Positions 32,395 to 43,975 of a DNA stretch of 64,000 nucleotides are shown here, in pieces. The number at the start of each line of letters is the position of its first letter. Within the stretch, counting starts at the first letter, position 1. The stretch spans positions 306,276,778 to 306,340,777 of the forward strand of contig CAKMRJ010002223.1 in NCBI GenBank assembly GCA_928212115.1, written 5' to 3'. The notes beneath the pieces are model-generated. The model saw only the letters and a list, made by a program, of their open reading frames with translations. It was not told the origin of the DNA and ran no database searches. A program made the position numbers and the translations under genes. Source of the stretch: Lactuca virosa (taxonomy: Eukaryota > Streptophyta > Magnoliopsida > Asterales > Asteraceae).

Positions 32395-32610
32395 CCTCCT
32401 ATGATTACTTAGTGTATACAGATCATGTATAACCAAGATCGAATAGATAGTAAACTGTGTGAATCTGCTCTAAGCCCACAACCAAACAAGGAACAGGGAA
32501 TGAAGCGGAAAGCACCCACCCTACTACCTACCGGACCCTATAAATATAAATAACCTTTAACACATAAACTAAGAAATCATAGAGTTAACATTATAGGTCC
32601 CTTCTGAATT
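32395..32610 (+). repeat. ~210-bp dispersed repeat, copy D
   Basis: Core CACAACCAAACAAGGAACAG at 32477, then AATGAAGCGGAAAGCACCC. Lies in the LTR about 430 bp from copy C, so C and D look like a tandem duplication. Confidence 0.8.
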
Positions 32611-33326
32611 GTATGTTCCTGTTTCTTGAAAAGCTGTGTGGTCTTATTATTTAAATAAAACCTATGAAGTAGTGTTAATCCCGTGAACATTGTTTTAGTT
32701 GATACTATTGTGAGTTTCATATAACCATGCTTGATATGACCTAGTGACCTCTATGAAGTTCTTCAGGCGTCCGAATGAAATGACATTTGTTACCCCAGAA
32801 CTTCCGTTCCAACTGTAGCTAGCAGTCGGGGCATGGGATTGTCAGTCCCGTATAGATCTATACACAAATCTTACGCTCTCCCTCCAGGAGACTCTGGTTA
32901 TACTATATAGGATTTAGTTCCGTACCCTGGTGGATACTAGTGAAGTAATGCCTCACAACCCTGTATTAACTAGTTTACGTGTAGTGTTATAGTGTTCTCT
33001 TGTATTTGAAACTGTTTGTATTATCTTGTAGTAGTGTACTTTGTAATATAAAATAATTATACTTAAATAATTATTTAGTTATGTAACCATGATCTTAGTA
33101 AAATAGAGTAGTGTTCCTGTATCGTTTCTTGAACCTTGTAAAATAGTGTAGTGACACACAAACTATACCAAATATAGTTTTAATGCATGTCCGATATGCA
33201 ATGAAAGTCTTAGTAATTGAACAGTTGAATAACACGGTAAAACGATGAGATAGGTACCCTTTTGCTCTACATGTTACAAAAGGGTTAAAACTTTATTTAG
33301 ATAAAGTTATATGCATATATGCAGAA

Positions 33327-33330
<4 letters not shown>

Positions 33331-33422
<92 letters not shown>
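33331..33422. repeat. (TA)n microsatellite, left of second hairpin
   Basis: About 45 TA units with one phase slip near 33399. Confidence 0.95.
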
Positions 33423-33423
<1 letters not shown>

Positions 33424-33766
33424 GGGAAGGGTTATTTGGAAAACAAAAAAACCCTAAAAAAATCCCAAAAATCATAAAAATGCATAAAAAAATACCTAGA
33501 GATCACAAAACTTTTTTTTGATATTTTTTATGAAAAAATCGCAGGTTTTTAAAGAAATTCGCTGAAAAAAAATTTGAAAAAAAAACTTTTTTTTTTATAA
33601 AAAGAAAATTGATTTTTTATTTTTTTTTCAGCGAATTTTAATAAAAAGCTGCGATTTTTTGTAAAAAAAAATTCAAAAAAAGTTCTGTGATCTCTAAGTA
33701 TTTTTTTTATACATTTTTATGATTTTTAAGGTTTTTTTTAGGGTTTTTTGTTTTCCATATAACCTA

Positions 33767-33769
<3 letters not shown>
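33423..33769. mobile_element. Second (TA)n-flanked hairpin element, Micron-like
   Basis: 347 bases forming a long imperfect hairpin. The left arm has TTTGGAAAACAAAAAAACCC, ATCATAAAAATGCATAAAAA, AGAGATCACAAAACTTTTTT and AAATTCGCTGAAAAAAAA; each is mirrored in order on the other arm (GGTTTTTTGTTTTCC as GGGTTTTTTGTTTTCC near 33741, ACATTTTTATGAT near 33712, TCTGTGATCTCTAAG near 33682, TTTTTTTTCAGCGAATTT near 33625). The arms are about 150 bases each. No coding capacity. Sequence is unrelated to the hairpin at 7977. Confidence 0.7.

Positions 33770-33822
<53 letters not shown>
33770..33822. repeat. (TA)n microsatellite, right of second hairpin
   Basis: About 26 TA units between AACCTAAACA and AAGATGTAC. 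Confidence 0.95.
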
Positions 33823-33825
<3 letters not shown>

Positions 33826-34892
33826 ATGTACTTTGGGAAATAAAAGTATAAAACATTTGCATTAGTTTGAAATACAATTTAAAATAGTTTGAATCAGTTG
33901 AAACGACTTGATATGCTTTAAATCTGTTTGAAATCTTTTGAAAGTTAACACAAAATTATTTTGTGTTTTGCTTGTATTCCCCCCCTTAAAACATTGGAAA
34001 AATAGTGAAAATGTAGGGGTATGAACTCATCTTGAATGTGCGTTGGCAACGAAATTTAACGAGTTGTAGAAACGATCCCCGGGTAAGCGTACGCGCTAAT
34101 AACGTTACCCTAAAAATAATTGTATTCGTCGTCGTATTTAAATTAATAATAAATTAATTTAAATAGTGTTTTGAATAATTATTTAAGTAAATAAGACTTA
34201 CAAAATTAATTTGAAGTTTTTGGAATTGTTGAAGTGTGAATTCGTTGGGAAAAATGGGTTTTCGGTGGGGATGGGGTGAATTCGGTGTGTTCTTGTGTTC
34301 TTGAGGGGGTGCTTGAAGATTTGAAGAATGTTATGAAGATGGGAAGAATGTCCTTGAGGAATTTGGTTGAGGATATAAAGATTCTGCGTGAAATTCTCAT
34401 GAGTTTTGAGAGAAAAATTGGCAAGGATTCGGTGTGAAAAGTGGGAAAATGAGGTTGAATTCGGTTGAATATAAATATATAGGGGTGAGAAATCGGTCTT
34501 AATGGGCTGGACTATGTGTGTGTTCAGTCCTTAATGGACCATTTTGTGAAGAACTCGGTCATGGAAAGACCGAGCTCCCTTCTTGTTGAATGTTGAAACC
34601 GAACACACAATTGGAAACGATTCTAAAAACCGATTTCATGATTTAATTCCTTTTCATGACCGAATTCCCTAATATATGATGTATATTTTATGTTGTAAAC
34701 CTTCATATTTTGATTTATATTACATTATGCTAACCTAAATTAACTTAGGTTTAAATCTAGGCTTAGTTAGTTTGCTTATAAACAAGCCCTTAAGGTTATA
34801 GAGGACACAATGCCACAAGGAGTGCATTGTAGATTCTCTTGAGCTAGATTAAGGTTTAGACTTTACTAGGTTTAAAATTTCGAGTTGTGACA

Positions 34893-37270
34893 CGTAACTT
34901 GAAAAGTAAATTTTGACGAAATACTTTTTAGCCTTAGAAATCTAAATTAAAAGTGTAGTAGACGTTAAACCGGGTGCGTGCGTATAGAGAACGTCCAAAT
35001 CTGAATTCGTTTGAGGAAGTTATAATTTTTATAAGATTTAGCATAGCAGTATACACCCCGAAAATTGAATTTTGATCGATCGATTTTTAGCCGACACAAC
35101 CTAAATGAGAATCGAAGATCTCGTTAATAGGAGCTCAACGATATAAAGACGGTCGGAAACGGACGTCGGATGACAAAGTTATGAAATTTTAACGGACTTT
35201 AACTGTCTAAGCCTGTTAAAATATAACTTTAGAAAATAACGTCAAAATTAGCCGACGAAGTATAAACAGAAGTTATAGATCACATCGCTACCTACCCGTG
35301 GATATAAAGAACGTCAAAAACGGAGCTCGTATGCGAAAGTTACGGATTTTAGAAGATAACTAATTGTGGGCTAAACCTGTGAGTGACACATGGCACAATC
35401 TGAGTTGCACCTTCTTCCCCACGGCTTTTCACGAGATGGAGAAACATGGCAAGAGTACGCCCATCATAGCTCTAAGTACTCCCAGCGTACCGAGTACGCT
35501 CAACGTACCCTTCGCGTACGCCCCGCGTACTCGGTGCTGGCAGTTTATAAATAGAAGGCGTTTTTCACTCTTTTTCTCACATCTCTTCAACCAACTCTCT
35601 CCCAAACACCTCCAAAGACTCTATTCTTTTCCCTATCACCTCCTATCTGTTAGAAGCGAGTCCCGGAGTTTCAGAAGGCCCCGAGAAGAAGAGCTTTCAG
35701 ATCAGAAGTTCTGCCTGCGCAGAGCCCGGTTCCTCGCTAAACCCCCTTGTAAGTGAGTTATGTTTACCATACTTTAAGTATAACTTATGTTTAAGATCAT
35801 ATCATTATTATGAACCTATAAACAAGATTTATCAGTGATTCCAAGTCATTAGACTGATTGATCTACTTACAGGGATGATGTCTAGGCCGTGATTGAGTGA
35901 GGTGTTTAAAGTGGGATTTCCAAACAGTATACTTCGTATACCAAATGGACCCTACCTCCGATATGATCCTACCTGGTTGTTCCTTAATTGATAGATCTTG
36001 AAGTAGACTTGGAGTTAATGATGAATCTAGACTAATAATTAGTCACAATAAATAATAGACTAAGTCTTGGTGATAATGCTAATAGGTTTCGTCAAAGGAA
36101 AAGACAATTGTTTGAAGCAAAACGCTTCTCGAATTTTGAGTCGTCACTTTAACAAGTGAATACACAGTTACTTTCATCTTACACATAGATATGAATTATT
36201 TGATAATAATACATGCTATATGTGCTTATTACATGTGTTCCTGATAACTATGCTAGATGAACGATTTATACATGTTTTACGTGATTTAAACTGTATATGT
36301 ATTTTTATTCCTATAAATATATCGGGTAAAGATGGGTAAATGAATGATGAGAGATGAAAGATGATATAGATGATGATTGGTGAAAGATGATAAGAAGCCT
36401 TGACTTTAACGATGATCCAACCATCTAGCAGAGTATAGATGACTACCACAGACGATGGTCCAGTGGAACGCTAGCAAGCTCGCAACCTATAGGTGTTTTT
36501 GAACTACGTGTTCACCAGATGTACTCTAAAAATCCTGACAGCTGCGCCTAATGGATAATATTGGCAGTTGTTCCTAATAGATAACCTTTGAACTACATGT
36601 TCACCAGATGTACCCTAAAAAAACCCTGGCAGCTATGGACTTAGTGCCTTATAAATGAACATTGCCAGCTATGGACTTAGTGCCTAATAGATAACATTGA
36701 CAGCTGTAGATAACATCGGCATCTATGTACTTAGTGCCTGTTAGATAAACCCTAGCAGCGATGGACTTCGTGACTATTCCTTAGGATAATCCTTAGGAAT
36801 GAATAAATTAAGAATAGAAGATTCTTACGGAAGATCCTTAAGAATAAAGAAGATAATGGGGATGGGAAATTAGGTTAATTGTTTGATGATTAAACATAAT
36901 AATTATATTATTATGGGTTGAAAACCCTATGTACTCACTAGGTTTCCCAACCCGAATCACTCAGTTTATTGTATCACAGGTGGCTATATGAGAGATACAT
37001 TATGCTGAGAGATTCAAGGAGTATTAGGCCACTAGTTTAATTACTATAAGGCTTGTATTATTTCGTTATGCTTATGTTTCTGTATTGACGATGACATCTC
37101 AATGTTTTAATATAAATAAAAATACATTTCTTCGGAAATGCTTTGATAAATATCTTTTATCATGTTTTCTGGGAACAAATTCCGCAATACTATTTTTCAA
37201 AAAGGATACTCTGATTTTTAAATAAGCATAAACAAATCGGTCTTTTCTCGTCGTGAAAATGGGGATGTTA
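34893..37270 (+). repeat. 5' LTR (3' portion) of the plus-strand Gypsy element
   Basis: Compared with the 3' LTR it has about 470 extra bases (about 35045-35515), which hold degenerate repeats of the phrase GAACGTC...GAGGAAGTTATG and a cluster of CGTAC motifs (35455-35535, including the palindrome GCGTACGC). TATAAATA lies at 35548-35555. 36420-36780 is a degenerate ~40-bp tandem repeat around GGACTTAGTGCC. Confidence 0.85.
35455..35556 (+). promoter_or_regulatory. CGTAC motif cluster and TATA box in the Gypsy LTR
   Basis: At least seven GTAC-centred words (AGTACGC, GCGTACC, GCGTACGC, GCGTACT) in 80 bases, followed about 20 bases later by TTTATAAATAGAAGG, a good plant TATA box. Confidence 0.55.
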
Positions 37271-37274
37271 GAGT

Positions 37275-37286
37275 TGGTATCAGAGC
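37275..37286 (+). other. Primer binding site of the plus-strand Gypsy element
   Basis: TGGTATCAGAGC, four bases after the LTR end. Confidence 0.93.
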
Positions 37287-37685
37287 ATTAGTTTTAGCAA
37301 ACTAGGAGTAAGGATTTATTTCTAGACTAAAACTTATAATGCTAAGCGATGATTATGAGATGAGCGTTTGCTATATTTAGGATGTATGTCTAAAAAGACA
37401 CGAGCACTAGCTTAATTAGGGGAGATGCCTAAATTGCTTTTATGTGCTAAATGATTTATGCTCTAATATGCCTTATATGCTTTATGATGATATCAGATCT
37501 ATGGTCTATCGCCGACCGGATCTAGAAATTTTATGTGTTCAGATTTCTAAACGTTTAATTACGGTATTAGAACTGGCATATAACTTTTCAGAGTGATAAG
37601 GAGATTTATACGTCTGTCGTAAATAAAGCTTTCCCTATCTTAATTCTCGTCGCCGTACACTGACTGCTAGAGTGTATAGATCGAA
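37287..37685 (+). other. Leader of the plus-strand Gypsy element
   Basis: About 400 bases, AT-rich, no ORF or repeat identified. Confidence 0.6.
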
Positions 37686-38904
37686 ATGGTGAGATCTCGC
37701 AGCGGATTAGGAAATGCTAATGGAAACCAGCAGCCTGAGTCACAAGTGATTGAGCGTGCACCAGGAGTAGCAGTTGTACCCGAGACAATCACGATGGAAG
37801 GAGTACAAGTGATGATACAAATGATGTTGGATAGTCAGATGGAAGAAACAAGGCGTCTACTTCAACAAAATAGGGATGAACCTACTGTGCATGTTATACA
37901 GCCTGAACTGAATGGAGAACAGCCGGAAGAAGGAAATTATAGTAGAATCATTAGTCAAGCCCACAAGTGGTTAGAAGAAATAACCAAAATGAAGGAATTG
38001 AAAGGAACGAATGCAAGTATAAAGACTTCACGACTTGCGAACCATCAACTTTTACTGGGAAGGAAGATCCAATCGGGGTTATGGACTGGATCTCTGAAAT
38101 GGAGCTAGCCTTCATAACATGTGGTTGCAAGGGCAAGCTACAAACCACTTATGTTGTGTGTCAGTTTAGAGGTGGTGTTGTTCATTGGTGGAACACCTTG
38201 GGAAATACCATAAGCCCCAATAAGTGACTACAACTGACATGTGCAGAATTCTTGTTACACTTTAAACACAAGTTCTGCTCAGCCCAAAACCTGCTAGAGC
38301 TAGAAAACTTGTTTTTGACATTGAAAAAGGGCAACATGTCCATTGATGAGTATACCAATGCCTTCACAAACAAGATGGAGTTTGCTTTGCGTATCGTCCC
38401 TAACGAGCTAACAAAAATCGATAAGTATACAAAGGGACTACCATGGGAGTACACTGTGCCAGTATGCAGGCAACTACTCTTGAGGCGGCCATCTGGGGTG
38501 TTAAGTCTGTTGAAGAAATGATCAAAGTCAGAACCGCCAACAAGGTTGAATTTAACGAGAAGAGAAAGTTTGAGGGATCTTCAAGGTCCAACAAGAACAA
38601 CATGTTCTCAGAGTCTGGAGGAGGAGGAAGTGAAGCAAAATGGTGTGAGAAGTGCAAAAAGAAACACCCTGCAAAATGTGGCGAGGAGGTGACTTGTTTC
38701 AAGTGTGGGAAGACTGGGCATTACGCCAATGAGTGTACATTCAACAAGAGGGTGTGTTACAGATGCAATGAAGAAGGGCATATTTCTAGGGACTGCCTGA
38801 AGAAAAATGAAGCAACAAGACCAAATGTGCCACCGAAGCCAAAGGCAAGAGCATTCCAGATGATCCTTATTGAAGCAGGTGACAATGCAAGGGATCAAGA
38901 GTAA
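37686..38904 (+). pseudogene. Gag of the pol-less plus-strand Gypsy element
   Basis: Starts MVRSRSGLGNANGNQQPES at ATG 37686, with a helix-rich N-terminus. The frame shifts near 37960 to the capsid signature ECKYKDFTTCEPSTFTGKED and WISEMELAFITCGCKGKL, meets a TGA at 38226, continues in the same frame (FKHKFCSAQNLLELENLF, YTNAFTNKMEFALRIVPNEL), and shifts again near 38460. The last frame has CEKCKKKHPAKC, CFKCGKTGHYANEC and CYRCNEEGHISRDC, three zinc-binding clusters of the nucleocapsid, and stops at 38904 after DNARDQE. In relatives the protease would follow directly; here it does not. Two frameshifts and one stop disable it. Confidence 0.9.
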
Positions 38905-39874
38905 GGATTTATATATATCCAAAGATCGAGATATAAAGTAGCCATATAGATAGTGACATGTGGTGTAGCCTAATATAAGAGGCATAGTGTAGGGTGAACT
39001 TGAATATCTATGTAATCCTTTCAAGAAATAATATAAACCTTAGTTATGTTATCCGGTCTGTTAAATGACTATGTGAAATTCTTGTATGGTGACTTGGAGA
39101 ACTGAGAGGCAATACTTGGGACGAGTATGAGTAGGTTTGAAATGTAGTAGACGTCTATACTACCAGAAGCACATGACTCACACTTGGATCAGGAAAAGTC
39201 ACAAGTTTACCAAGACACTAGTAACTGATTCTGTTTTGTTCATGTTTGTTGTTACCATCGTTTCGGTAATGACCAAGAAGATGATTGATATTCTGACCCT
39301 AGTGGTCATATCAAATCGAGTCCTGATAAGATAAATTATGTTACGTGGTTTAGAGAACCAAGTTCGATGTAGCATCCGAATTAAGCCAGAAGATTGAAGT
39401 GAAAGATAATCGAAGCAATCAATAGAAGTATCACAGTCACCGTGAATGTAAGAAGCTTGTAGCTAGAAGTGCTACATGATAGAACGTGATTATACCACAT
39501 TATAACATGAAGGAAGGTATCTTCCATTCTAGAATCTGACTCAAAAAACTTGAGTCTAAGCATTGCATCATACGATGAAAGTTCATTAGAACATGACCCA
39601 TCGGCTTGTTACGATAATCGAAGTAAATTCTGTTTACGAAGGAGCAAGAGTCTCCAATAAGGATCGAGATTGTAACTCGAAGGTTACAATTGAAAGTCCA
39701 ACATAGTATGAAGAGCGGGGGCAAGATTGAGCACTGCCAATAGTCAAAAATCCAAGAGTTAAATACTCATTTGAAAGGACATAAGAGTTACGGTTATTAC
39801 CTAGGATGAAAAGATAATGTATGGAGTCATTATACAAGCCCTGTTTCGTTGATGATTACGAGACATAATCATCC
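38905..39874 (+). other. Noncoding region between gag and polypurine tract
   Basis: About 970 bases in the place of pol. I searched by eye for RT (YxDD) and integrase motifs in all frames of the translations and found none. It is not a recognisable decayed pol. Confidence 0.6.
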
Positions 39875-39888
39875 AAAGGGGAGAAAAT
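39875..39888 (+). other. Polypurine tract of the plus-strand Gypsy element
   Basis: AAAGGGGAGAAAAT directly precedes TGTAACGTCC, the LTR start. Confidence 0.85.
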
Positions 39889-42039
39889 TGTAACGTCCGC
39901 AGATTCGGTCTAGTCAACTTAGAGACAATAAGCGTTAAGAATGAATTTTCGATAGAAGATTATTTAGAATAAATAATCTTAACCAAAGTAATTATATATT
40001 TTACAAGGATTCCGTACATATAAATAACGCTGAAATCTGACTTATAACGAAGAAGTTATGACTCGTCGAAGTTTTATGATTAAACTGGCACGGCTTCGCC
40101 TAACGTAAAAAGTAAATTTTGAAGAAATAATTTTTAGCCTTAGAAATTTAAATGAAAGTCGTAGTAGACGTTAAACCGAGAGCATGCATATGGAGAACGT
40201 CCAAATCTGACTTCGTTTGAGGAAGTTATGATTTTTCTAAGATTTAGCATAGCAGTATACAGCCTGAAAATCTGACTTCGCGTACACCCGGTGTACTCGG
40301 TGCTGGCAACCTATATATAGAAGGCGTTTTTCCCTCTTTTTCTCACATCTCTTCAACCAAATCTCTCTCAAACACCCCCAAAACCTCTATTCTTTTCCCT
40401 AGCACATCCTAGGTGTTAGAAGCAAGTCTCGGAGCGCCACAAGGCCCCGAGAAGAAGAGCTTTCGGTTCAGAAGTTCTACCTGCACAGAGCCCGGTTCCT
40501 CGCTAAACCCCCTTGTAAGTGATTTATGTTTACCATACATTAAGTATAACTTATGTTTAAGTTCATATCATTATTATGAACCTATAAACAAGATTTATCA
40601 GTGATTCCAAGTCGTTATACTGATTGATCCACTTACGGGGATGATGTCTAGGCTGTGATTTAGTGAGGTGTTTAAAGTGGGATTTCCAAACAGTATACTT
40701 CATATACCAAACGGACCCTACCTCCGATATGATCCTACCTGGTTGTTCCTTACTTGATAGATCTTGAAGTAGAATTTGAGTTAATGATGAATCTAGACTA
40801 ATAACTAGTCACAATAAATAATAGACTAAGACTTGGTGATCATGATACTAGGTTTCGTCAAAGGAAAAGACAATTGTTAGAAGCGAAGCGCTTCCCGAAT
40901 TTTGAGTCGTCACTTTAGCAAATTAGTGCATAGTACTTTCATCTTACACATATATGAATTATTTAATAATAATACATGCTATATGTGCTTATTACTTGTG
41001 TTCCTGATAACTATGTTAGATGAACGATTCATACATGTTTTACGTGATTTAAATTGTATATGTATTTTTATACCTATAAATATATTGGGTAAAGATGGGT
41101 AGATGAATGATGAGAGATGAAAGATGATATAGATGATGATAGGTGAAAGATGATGAGAATCCTTGACTTTAACGATCATCCAGCCATATAGCAGAGTATA
41201 GATGACAACCATGGACTATTCTAGACAGTCCAGTGGAACGCTAGCAGGCTCACAACCTGTAGGTGTTTTTGAACTACTCGTTCACCACATGTACTCTAAA
41301 AATCCTGGCAGCTGCGCCTAATGGATAATATTGGCAGTTGTGCCTAATAGATAACCTTTGAACTACGTGTTCACCATATGTATCCTAAAAAAACCCCGAC
41401 AGTTATGGACTTAGTGTCTTATAAATGAACATTGACAACTATGGACTTAGTGCCTAATAGATAACATTGGCAGCTGTAGATAACATCATCATCTATGTAC
41501 TTAGTGTCAGTTAGATAAACCCTGACAGCGATGGACTTCGTTCCTATTCCTTAGGACAATCCTTAGGAATGAATAAATGAAGAATAGATTATTCTTAGGG
41601 AAGATCCTTAAGAATAAAGAAGATAATGGGGATGAGAAATTGGGATAATTGTTTGATGATTAAACATAATAATTATATTATTGTGGGTTTAAAACCCTAT
41701 GTACTCACCAGGTTTCCCAACCTGACCCACTCAGTTTATTGTATCAGAGGTGGCTATATGAGAGATACATTATGCTGAGAGATTCAATGAGTATTAGGCC
41801 ACTAGTTTAATTACTATAAGGATTGTAATATTTCGGTATGCTTATGTTTATGTATTGACGATGACATCCCAATGTTTTAATATAAATAAAAATACATTTC
41901 TTCGGAAATGCCTTGATAAATATCTTTATCATGTTTTCTGGTAACAAATTCTGCAATACTATTTTTCAAAAAGGATACTCTGATTTTTAAATAAGCATAA
42001 ACAAATCGGTCTTTTCTCGCCGTGAAAATGGGGAGGTCA
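39889..42039 (+). repeat. 3' LTR of the plus-strand Gypsy element
   Basis: 2151 bp, TGTAACGTCC to GGGGAGGTCA. It shows the same blocks as the 5' LTR, including TATA (CCTATATATAG near 40310) and the ~40-bp repeats at 41180-41540, but lacks the ~470-bp block with the CGTAC cluster, of which only GCGTACACCCGGTGTAC remains. Confidence 0.88.
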
Positions 42040-42070
42040 CAATATATCAAGAACACATATAATAAACACA

Positions 42071-42075
42071 TAAGG
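42071..42075 (+). repeat. Target site duplication of the solo LTR, left
   Basis: TAAGG, identical to 43976-43980. Confidence 0.9.
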
Positions 42076-42134
42076 TGTAACATCCCGACTCCCAGGTATA
42101 TTTTTAGAAAGCTTTATATTCATTTTACTGAGGG

Positions 42135-42289
42135 AACTCGACGAGTTGTAGGCCCCAACTCGTCGTGTCGAACCTAGTTAGCCCGCATGGTTTATGACTC
42201 CTACTCGACGAGTCGGAGGACCCCGACTCGACGAGTAGAGGATGTGCATGGAAACCCTAATTTTTAGGGTTTGCACCCTATTTAAAGTA
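42135..42289 (+). promoter_or_regulatory. ACTCGACGAGT motif cluster and TATA box of the solo LTR
   Basis: Four ACTCGACGAGT or ACTCGTCG words precede CCTATTTAAAG by about 50 bases. ACTCGACGAGT is a palindrome around one central base. Further copies lie downstream at 42830-43030. Confidence 0.55.
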
Positions 42290-43281
42290 CCTTAAGTCCT
42301 TTCCTCCAGCCCCTTACCACCTCTTGACGGCCAGAAGGATCCTGTTCTTGAGTGTTTGTGAGGCTAAAAGAGTGTTTTGGTGGATTTTGTGAAGAGGGCT
42401 TGAAGTCTAAGGATCTTAGAGCAAGGAGAAGCTTGTGCATCTGATTTCTACCTCACCTTAGCATCATCTGGAAGGTAAGAAGTCGTTACCTTGACTTCTC
42501 TCTAGTTATATCTCTTCATGCAAAGGTTTAGGGTTATTTCTAGTTGGTCATGGAGTCATCTCTGGTTTTGGGCATGATCTGAAGTTGTAACTTCAGATCT
42601 GGACTCCTCTAGCCCCTTATAGTCATAAAGTTCTAGTCTTTATCAAGTTATGGCCTTCTCCTTAACTAAAAACTCATCCATAGATTGGTTTTCGCCTTTA
42701 AGACCTTGCATGCACGTAAAGTTTGCAACTTTACGTGGTAACTATGCCTTAGGAAGCTAAATTTACAATTTGGAGCTTTCGGGTAGCATAAAATCGTCTA
42801 AATGAGAAATGGACTGAAGGGACTCGACGATTTGCATGGTCAACTCGACGAGTCAGATGAAGATTGGCCGTTTTGGTTTCTGCATGGACTCGGCGAGTCA
42901 GTAAGATGACTCGACGAGTTAGTTAGGGTTTTCCGGATATTTGGACACCGCATGGACTCGACGAGTTGACTGGAAACTCGGCGAGTCAAATAGGGTTTTC
43001 ATGATTTCTCGAGTTATGGAAGAACTCGACGAGTTGGGTCAACATGGACTGTTGACCTTGACCGTTGACTTTGACTTTGACCAAGGGTGACCAGTTGGAC
43101 TTATGAGGGTATTTTGGTAATTTGGGATTTTGATGGACTTAGGCCTATGGTGGTTATAGGTGGTTGAGTTCGTGGCTATGATTCAGGAGTTTGATCTTAT
43201 CACTACAGTTCGACATTGTGAGGTGAGTTCTTCTCACTATATCAACAGGGTCTACGGCACCAAGGCCGACCCTTTATGATT

Positions 43282-43422
43282 GTATCCTGGTTATAGGATG
43301 GTTGCTATGTTAGTGTTCTGTTAGATCGGTATCCTGGTTATAGGATGGTTGCTATGTTAGTGATCTGTTAGATCGGTATCCTGGTTAGAGGATGGTTGCT
43401 ATGTTAGTGATCTGTTAGATCT
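43282..43422 (+). repeat. Three 47-bp tandem repeats in the solo LTR
   Basis: Units start at 43282, 43329 and 43376 with GTATCCTGGTTATAGGATGG (third copy one change) and run to CTGTTAGATC. Nearly identical. Confidence 0.95.
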
Positions 43423-43975
43423 ATATGACTATCTGTACATGCTAGCTAGCGTATGATATTTATATACACATGATTGTTTGATTGGGGGTTGGGTTGAGGC
43501 AGTCATGCTTTGTACTTAGGCCAACATAGCCAGGGCGGCCCGGATAGACTGCAGACCCGGTTAGGACGTACTAGTCAGGCCGAAGGCCCGACGAGCGGTC
43601 CGGATAGGCTGAAGGCCCTGAGAGGCGGTCCAGACGTGTAGATGGCTCAGAGAGCGGTCCAGATAGACTGATGGCCTGTGAGGCGGTCCATTCAGGCTGA
43701 TGGCTCATTATGCATTCTGTTTGTTTATATGATATGGTTATATTTGTATGGCGTTGGTATTTTGGGGGAACTCTCTAAGATTCGGGCTGACAATTGTTGA
43801 TTATGTTTCAGGTACTTCTGATGATCGCGGGAAGGCGAAGGCGTGATCGTGCACCTCCTTAAGTTTTTATGATTTGATTCTGGGAGTACTCTGACATGAT
43901 ACTATTTTGAAAACAAAGTTGTAATAATTGATGTTTTTAAATGTTTTAAATTGGCATGGTTTTGAGGGTGTTACA

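Larger units (their letters stand above)
28735..34892 (-). mobile_element. Minus-strand Gypsy (chromovirus-like) element, gag only, 3' end lost
   Basis: Read on the minus strand: a 3.3-kb LTR (34892-31563), primer site (31559-31548), leader, gag (30287-29040), then noncoding sequence to the Copia II border. No protease, integrase or RT is present. The gag ends at the place where related elements begin the protease. Its 5' LTR edge at 34892 lies inside the 5' LTR of the plus-strand Gypsy element that follows, so it inserted there; the next bases, CGTAA, are the candidate target duplication. The other end is cut by Copia II. Confidence 0.8.
31563..34892 (-). repeat. 5' LTR of the minus-strand Gypsy element
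   Basis: On the plus strand it starts TGTCACACCC and ends GTTGTGACA, with TG/CA termini in both directions. It is about 3.3 kb, long but usual for chromovirus LTRs in composites. It holds copies C and D of the ~210-bp repeat and the (TA)n-hairpin-(TA)n insertion at 33331-33822. No second LTR copy is present to test the borders. Confidence 0.75.
34893..42039 (+). mobile_element. Plus-strand Gypsy element with gag but no pol (TR-GAG-like)
   Basis: 34893-37270 and 40095-42039 are direct repeats (for example GTTAGAAGCGAGTCCCGGAG at 35649 and its near match at 40413), so they are the two LTRs. The 5' LTR lacks its first ~200 bases because the minus-strand Gypsy element inserted there. The internal part, 37271-39888, has a primer site, a gag with three zinc-binding clusters and a polypurine tract, but no protease, integrase, RT or RNase H. 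Elements of this kind are known as TR-GAG and depend on enzymes from relatives. Gag is frameshifted here. Confidence 0.85.
42076..43975 (+). mobile_element. Solo LTR of a Gypsy-type element
   Basis: 1900 bp from TGTAACATCCCG to GGGTGTTACA, flanked by a perfect 5-bp duplication TAAGG, with no internal element sequence. This is the product of recombination between two LTRs. It contains about ten ACTCGACGAGT-type motifs (42137-42240 and 42830-43030), TATTTAAAG at 42281, a 47-bp tandem repeat and a 43530-43710 tandem of degenerate ~45-bp units (GGTCC with GGC). Confidence 0.92.

Noticed and set aside
38905..39874. Decayed pol in the gag-only Gypsy element
   Set aside because: No RT, integrase or RNase H motif remains in any frame, while gag next to it is still easily readable.
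43530..43710. CRISPR-like array
   Set aside because: Units are degenerate, adjacent without unique spacers, and lie inside a plant LTR.
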